45,176 bases of DNA from RGIG3528 sp045629005 (GTDB taxonomy: Bacteria > Bacillota > Clostridia > Lachnospirales > Lachnospiraceae): contig JAZQQJ010000007.1 in the NCBI GenBank assembly GCA_045629005.1, forward strand, positions 1-45,176, read 5' to 3'. Within the stretch, counting starts at the first letter, position 1. Each line of letters opens with the position of its first letter. The translations under genes were made by a program, and so were the position numbers. Positions 41,713 through 45,176 of this stretch are shown in pieces. Under the pieces are notes generated by a model, which was given only the letters and a program-made list of their open reading frames with translations, did no database searches and was not told where the DNA came from.

Positions 41713-41740
41713 ATAGCCCTGAATGTAAATCCAGGGCTAT
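41713..41740 (-). terminator. terminator of the RsgI-like lipoprotein gene
   Basis: ATAGCCCTG (41713-41721) pairs perfectly with CAGGGCTAT (41732-41740). Seven T follow on the minus strand. It lies about 20 bases after the stop codon at 41758. Confidence 0.88.
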
Positions 41741-41757
41741 CCTTGAAAACATAATCC

Positions 41758-43152
41758 TTATTTTCCCCAACAATGAGTACACGGTACATAATTAACGCCT
41801 GAGCCTTGTCCGTCGCAAGCAGGGCAAGGACCGGGGATAAATGAGAAGCCATAGCCTGTACCGTTGCACATTCCGCAGGATTCCGTTACACCGGTATCCG
41901 GTATCGTGCAAACTCCTGTTCCACCACAAAATGTACAAATGTCAGCAGCCGTAGGATGAGTCTGTCCGTCTCCTCCGCATCCGCTACATACCCAGTGGTC
42001 TTCCATATATCCTGTTCCGTGGCAATGGTCACAATTCGAATCAGGTTCTATCTCTCCGGTTAGATTGTTTAAATGACAAACCGGACATATGCCTGTGACA
42101 GGGTCGATTTCGGAAGCTCCGCAGAAACAAATGACAGGGTCTAAAGGTGCATCTGAGCCATAACCTTCCTCATATTCACCGGATAGATTGTTTAAATGAC
42201 AAACAGGGCAAATTCCGGTGACGGGATCATACTCAGATTGTCCACACCAGCACAAGTGCGATTCCTCGGGACCATAACCAGCCTCGTATGTTCCGTTTAA
42301 ATTGTTTAAATGGCAGGCAGGGCAAATTCCGGTTGTGTTATCAATATATGCTTCGCCGCAGAAGCATCTGCAAGGTTCTGTCGATACAGGTCCGTAACCG
42401 GGATCATATTCACCCGTAAAATTATGAAGGTGACAGGATTCACATATTCCGGTTGCCCAATCACATTTTGCACCACAGAAACAGTACATAAATGATTTTC
42501 CTTCAGGTCCCCAGCCTTCCTCATATTCACCGGTCAGATTATTAAGGTGACATACAGGACAGGGTTTTGAAGATGTCGCCATAGTAGCACCGCAGAAGCA
42601 TGTAACTACTTCATATCCAACCTCATGCCCGCAGTCGGGACACTTTTCATAAACATCAAATAACTGCTTTCCGCAGTATTCACATACAGGGATTTCTGCC
42701 TGAGCATCAATGCTTTGAATATCATCAGCATTAAAAACCTTATATTCTTTTTTGAGCCGCTGCCATGTGTCTCCGAAGGCTTCAACGTTTTCATCGCTTC
42801 CGCAGATTCCGACTTCCATATTATGAGTATTAAATCCCATTTTTATACACTGGGCAGCCCACTCATTTACAACCGTATCCAAATCATAACCGGAAAATGT
42901 AATATTGTTGTATACGTCTCTTGCATCATCGTTATTGGTAACAATACCGATGACCTTATTGTTTTCATCAACCATAAAAGAGACATCCGGGTTAATCTTT
43001 AAATTAAGAGTATAATATCCGCCGGCTGTTGCTGAAGAAGTTCCGGTTACTTCATCACTATGATTATGTTCGTCGTGTTCCTTGACAGAACCACATCCGA
43101 TTGTTGTTATAATCAGGAAACATGTAAGCAAACAGGCTACTATTTTTTTCAT
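41758..43152 (-). CDS. lipoprotein with RsgI-like N-terminal domain and five zinc-ribbon repeats
   Basis: The 464-residue protein has lipobox TIGC (Cys20). Residues about 45-110 resemble the extracytoplasmic core of RsgI-type anti-sigma factors: LNLKINPDVSFMVDENNKVI, NNDDARDVYNNI and VVNEWAAQCIKMGF. They include the Asn-Pro pair (54-55) at the site where RsgI proteins self-cleave. CEYCG and CPDCGHE follow, then five units of the pattern CFCGA...TGICPVCHLNNLTGEYEEGYGP (about 185-365). The tail has DnaJ-type CHGTGY, CSGCGGDG, CFCGGTG and CNGTGY motifs. It has no sigma-binding cytoplasmic domain or membrane segment. AGGAGG precedes the ATG. Confidence 0.85.
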   Translation of the reverse strand: MKKIVACLLTCFLIITTIGCGSVKEHDEHNHSDEVTGTSSATAGGYYTLNLKINPDVSFMVDENNKVIGIVTNNDDARDVYNNITFSGYDLDTVVNEWAAQCIKMGFNTHNMEVGICGSDENVEAFGDTWQRLKKEYKVFNADDIQSIDAQAEIPVCEYCGKQLFDVYEKCPDCGHEVGYEVVTCFCGATMATSSKPCPVCHLNNLTGEYEEGWGPEGKSFMYCFCGAKCDWATGICESCHLHNFTGEYDPGYGPVSTEPCRCFCGEAYIDNTTGICPACHLNNLNGTYEAGYGPEESHLCWCGQSEYDPVTGICPVCHLNNLSGEYEEGYGSDAPLDPVICFCGASEIDPVTGICPVCHLNNLTGEIEPDSNCDHCHGTGYMEDHWVCSGCGGDGQTHPTAADICTFCGGTGVCTIPDTGVTESCGMCNGTGYGFSFIPGPCPACDGQGSGVNYVPCTHCWGK

Positions 43153-43276
43153 GGTATACCTCCTGGCTTTCGCAAAATATATTGTATCTATTATATTATT
43201 CTACCCCGCCCAAAGTTCCCAAGTCCATAAACTATTTATGAGCATTTCATAAGTTTTTTCATACCGATAATATCGA

Positions 43277-43429
43277 TCAGTTCCCCGTCTTTACGCTTTC
43301 ATTGCTACATAGTGTCAAATTAGTGGCAGCATCTGTCTTTGATACAACGCCACCAAGAACTGCGGCCAATAAAGGCGATGCATCGGACAAATCACATATA
43401 TCCATGTGGCCTATTCCGGGATAATATAT
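43277..43429 (-). pseudogene. alpha/beta-hydrolase C-terminal remnant
   Basis: In the 336-base gap between the zinc-ribbon lipoprotein and AraC genes, a minus-strand frame reads YPGIGHMDICDLSDASPLLA, then AVLGG and a stop at 43277. An in-frame stop at 43430-43432 precedes it. The GxGHxxxxDLxxxSPLL pattern is that of the C-terminal catalytic-His region of PAF-acetylhydrolase/dienelactone-type hydrolases. The rest of the gene is missing. No other feature was seen in the gap apart from the lipoprotein's leader. Confidence 0.55.
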
Positions 43430-43488
43430 TCACACAGTTTTTACATTCCAAAAATATTTCATTGTTATATATTCAGCAAGGCACTTAA

Positions 43489-44379
43489 CTATTTATTCTT
43501 TACCGGGATCCACAACTCACAGAACAGACCTTCTCTACCTTTTTCAAAGTAAATTTCATAGTCTGTAGCATCGCAGGATTCAAAACCCGTCTGAGGAAGA
43601 AACTCCTTGTAGAATCGGCTCCAAGTTTCGCTTATGCAGTCTCCATCCTCACCCATGCAATCAAAGACCACATATGTTCCGGGCTCCACATCCCAGATTT
43701 CGTAACCTTTATCTGTCATTTCTTCTTCGTCAAAAGGATTGGTGTCCTCATCAACAATCACACCGATACCATAGGCAAATGTATCCTTACCCGGGACTGT
43801 AGGTGTGCAGAGGCCATACAAATCTCTCTTTCCTTCCGGTCTTAGGTTTCTGATAGGTGTTACAAGGTCCTTATCCTGACATTCGCCCCAAAAATCCGGA
43901 ATGTCGTGATTTTCCTCATCATTAATAATTTCGTTGCTAAATTCTCTTACCAGAGCTATAAACTTCTGCTTCTTTGTTTGTACAATTCTGTAATCCATGC
44001 TTATACCGCCTTCCATAATTATTTTGATAACGATAGGATTAAAAAGTACAAGCTTGGCGTTTGTTTCTCTGGCTATTTTAGGCGCTACACCATGAAATCT
44101 TGTAAAGGCCTTAGTAAAGCTTTCTGATGTGTCATAGCCATATTTTAGAGCAATGTCTGTAATTTTGGCATCACCTACAACCACTTCAGTACCTGCAAGC
44201 GACAGCCTGCGATTTCGAATATAGGTATTGGCAGTCATCCCTGCAAGGAAGCTGAATGCTCTATGAAATTCATATTCTGAGATGTGCACGCTCTCCGCTA
44301 CATCTTCATAATTGATTTCTTCCAACAAGTGCTCTTCCATATAGGCTATGGCCTTTTGAATAGCGCTCATCCACTCCAT
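43489..44379 (-). CDS. AraC-family regulator with GyrI-like effector domain
   Basis: The 296-residue protein has an N-terminal AraC-type double helix-turn-helix (about 8-107): LEEINYEDVAESVHISEYEF, AGMTANTYIRNRRL, KITDIALKYGYDTSESFTKA and FTRFHGVAP. A linker leads to a GyrI-like/AraC_E_bind domain (about 128-296; FWGECQDKDLV, FAYGIGVIVDE, GTYVVFDCMG, YEIYFEK, CELWIPVK). This is the Rob/BltR-like layout used for sensing hydrophobic drugs or metabolites. AAAGGAGC lies before the ATG. No transporter target is adjacent, so the regulon is unknown. Confidence 0.92.
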   Translation of the reverse strand: MEWMSAIQKAIAYMEEHLLEEINYEDVAESVHISEYEFHRAFSFLAGMTANTYIRNRRLSLAGTEVVVGDAKITDIALKYGYDTSESFTKAFTRFHGVAPKIARETNAKLVLFNPIVIKIIMEGGISMDYRIVQTKKQKFIALVREFSNEIINDEENHDIPDFWGECQDKDLVTPIRNLRPEGKRDLYGLCTPTVPGKDTFAYGIGVIVDEDTNPFDEEEMTDKGYEIWDVEPGTYVVFDCMGEDGDCISETWSRFYKEFLPQTGFESCDATDYEIYFEKGREGLFCELWIPVKNK

Positions 44380-44496
44380 ACTCTTTAGCTCCTTTCGTTT
44401 ATGGTGTAAGTATAGACGGTATAAGCTATATGCTCATTTCCTTGTTTGCTGACTTTTGTCAGGTTATCCTCCGGATATGAATCGCAACTTCCACGT

Positions 44497-44632
44497 TAGC
44501 TACGAGCCGTATAAGACACAGTGCCAAAGAATTCGTCGAGAACTTGTTCTCGTAATAATTCCGCGGTGCTGTGGATTACAGGGCGACAGCCGTGACCGAA
44601 CGGGCTTTGCACGCGAGGTCGGCTCGTAGCTA
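44497..44632. other. strongly structured 136-bp element closed by a 13-bp perfect inverted repeat
   Basis: TAGCTACGAGCCG (44497-44509) and CGGCTCGTAGCTA (44620-44632) are perfect inverted 13-mers. Inside, CACAGTGCC pairs with GGTGCTGTG (9 bp with two G:U), then GAATT with AATTC, and at the tip CGAGAAC with GTTCTCG (44537-44552), a long arm. A second hairpin has AGCCGT pairing with ACGGGCT (one bulge) around GACCGA. The layout is a multi-branched junction, as in structured RNAs or the foldback ends of non-autonomous elements. It contains no reading frame of note and runs directly into the 63-bp array. Confidence 0.75.
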
Positions 44633-45038
44633 GTCAAGAAATTCCAAAAAACGGCTCGACATGGGACTAAATTTCAATTTTTCAAATTTAGCTAGTCAAA
44701 AACCACCAAAAAGTCAACCCGCCATGGGACTAAATTTCATTTTTTCGATTTTAGCCAGTCAAAAACCTTCAAAAATCCGGCACACCATGGGACTTAATTT
44801 CATTTTTTCGATTTTAGCTAGTCAAAAACCTTCAAAAAAACGCATTTCCATGGGACTAAATTTCATTTTTTCGATTTTAGCTAGTCAAACGCACCCAAAA
44901 GCCCGCATTCCCATGGGACTAAATTTCATTTTTTCGATTTTAGCTAGTCAAACGCACCCAAAAGCCCGGATTTTCGTAGGACTAAATTTCATTTTTTCGA
45001 TTTTAGCTAGTCAAACGCACCCAAAAGCCCGGATTGGG
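44629..45038. repeat. 63-bp tandem array, six copies plus a leader unit
   Basis: The box GGGACTAAATTTC recurs, with its unit start at 44661, 44724, 44787, 44850, 44913 and 44976 (63 bases apart). Each unit has TTTTAGCTAGTC about 20 bases later, so GACTA and TAGTC form a weak dyad. About 25 bases between boxes vary between units and are partly shared in the last three. The period is a multiple of three, which explains a long open frame without a ribosome site. The array starts in the right arm of the structured element and ends at the IS3 boundary. Confidence 0.9.
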
Positions 45039-45040
45039 CA

Positions 45041-45176
45041 TGCGGACATTTTTTTAGACTGTCACGCACATACTCCTTCTGTAATCTAGAGGACTAAGTC
45101 CTCCGAGTGTTGCTTTGATTCGTTCTTCACGATACCAATGCATATAATCATCAACTTCCTGGATAAACTCATCAAT
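45041..45176 (-). mobile_element. IS3-family element, one end
   Basis: The IS3 transposase 3' end lies at the window edge. Beyond its stop, TGCGGACATTTTTTTAGAC (from 45041) starts with TG, as IS3-family terminal repeats do. The exact boundary is uncertain because ATGCGGAC resembles the start of a further array unit. Confidence 0.6.
45054..45176 (-). CDS. IS3-family transposase (orfB), C-terminal end
   Basis: Reading the minus strand from the window edge gives 40 codons in one frame to a TAA at 45054. They include DDYMHWYREERIKATLGGLS and then PLDYRRS. This is the hallmark C-terminus of IS3-family (IS150-like) DDE transposases, where the YNxxRxHxxLxxxSP motif appears as YREERIKATLGGLSP. The catalytic core is outside the window. 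It is convergent with nothing and abuts the 63-bp array. Confidence 0.88.
   Translation of the reverse strand: MDEFIQEVDDYMHWYREERIKATLGGLSPLDYRRSMCVTV

Noticed and set aside
44661..45038. CRISPR-like array with about 38-bp repeats and 25-bp spacers
   Set aside because: Spacers are partly shared and drift gradually, and the last three are nearly the same. This is a tandem repeat.
44661..45089. A 142-aa repetitive protein starting MGLNF
   Set aside because: It is the 63-bp array read in a frame that happens to lack stops. There is no ribosome site and it runs into the IS3 end.
1..45176. tRNA, rRNA or a plasmid/phage replication origin
   Set aside because: No cloverleaf, rRNA signature, replication protein or phage structural gene was seen on either strand.

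Overview
The window looks like a chromosome segment of a low-to-mid-GC Clostridia bacterium, most likely a Lachnospiraceae-type gut or rumen organism. This is inferred from strong GGAGG ribosome-binding sites, a GPH sugar symporter, GH105 and GH125 enzymes, an RsgI-like domain, SdpR/SdpI-like and CotH proteins, and many Gram-positive lipoproteins. Almost every gene lies on the minus strand. The window is bounded by two partial transposases: IS110-type on the left and IS3-type on the right.

Region 1 (1-4.9 kb). The 3' end of an IS110 transposase is followed by a minus-strand cluster: an HTH-like protein with a Glu-rich N-terminus, a VWA protein, a HAD hydrolase, a membrane protein and an unknown protein. 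Two arrays of short dyad repeats, with periods of 35 bp and 51 bp, flank the HTH gene. A 17-bp array and two hairpins close the next operon.

Region 2 (4.9-19.6 kb). Ten tightly packed minus-strand genes form a catabolic operon of about 13 kb. In transcription order they encode an EEP-family phosphatase, a LacI regulator, a PHP phosphoesterase, an FG-GAP/lyase-like protein, a GH105 unsaturated-uronyl hydrolase, two mutually related and unrecognised toroid-type proteins of 830 and 616 aa, a GPH symporter, a solute-binding-like lipoprotein and a membrane-anchored metallophosphoesterase. A LacI-type palindrome lies in the divergent promoter region, across from a second, soluble metallophosphoesterase. 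The set suggests import of uronate-containing oligosaccharides followed by intracellular lyase, hydrolase and phosphoesterase steps. It is the best candidate for an undescribed system here.

Region 3 (19.6-25.7 kb). An ArsR/SdpR-like repressor and SdpI-like membrane protein head an operon with a CotH-type protein, a beta-lactamase-fold hydrolase and a GH125 alpha-mannosidase. The promoter is fused to the terminator of the next operon through a duplicated 21-bp sequence.

Region 4 (25.7-35.7 kb). A hybrid histidine kinase and a response regulator sit between two lipoproteins. Small membrane proteins (DUF2752, TM2), a cyclase-family enzyme, a DUF4160/DUF2442-HTH pair with an operator inside its promoter, a GNAT, and decayed GGDEF and GNAT fragments follow.

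Region 5 (35.7-45.2 kb). This holds a FIST-domain hybrid kinase, a PHB-depolymerase-like esterase, a VOC protein, a frameshifted zinc-finger lipoprotein next to an intact RsgI-like zinc-ribbon lipoprotein, an alpha/beta-hydrolase remnant, an AraC regulator, a strongly structured 136-bp element, a 63-bp tandem array and the IS3 end. All domain calls were made by reading the sequence, with no database search.
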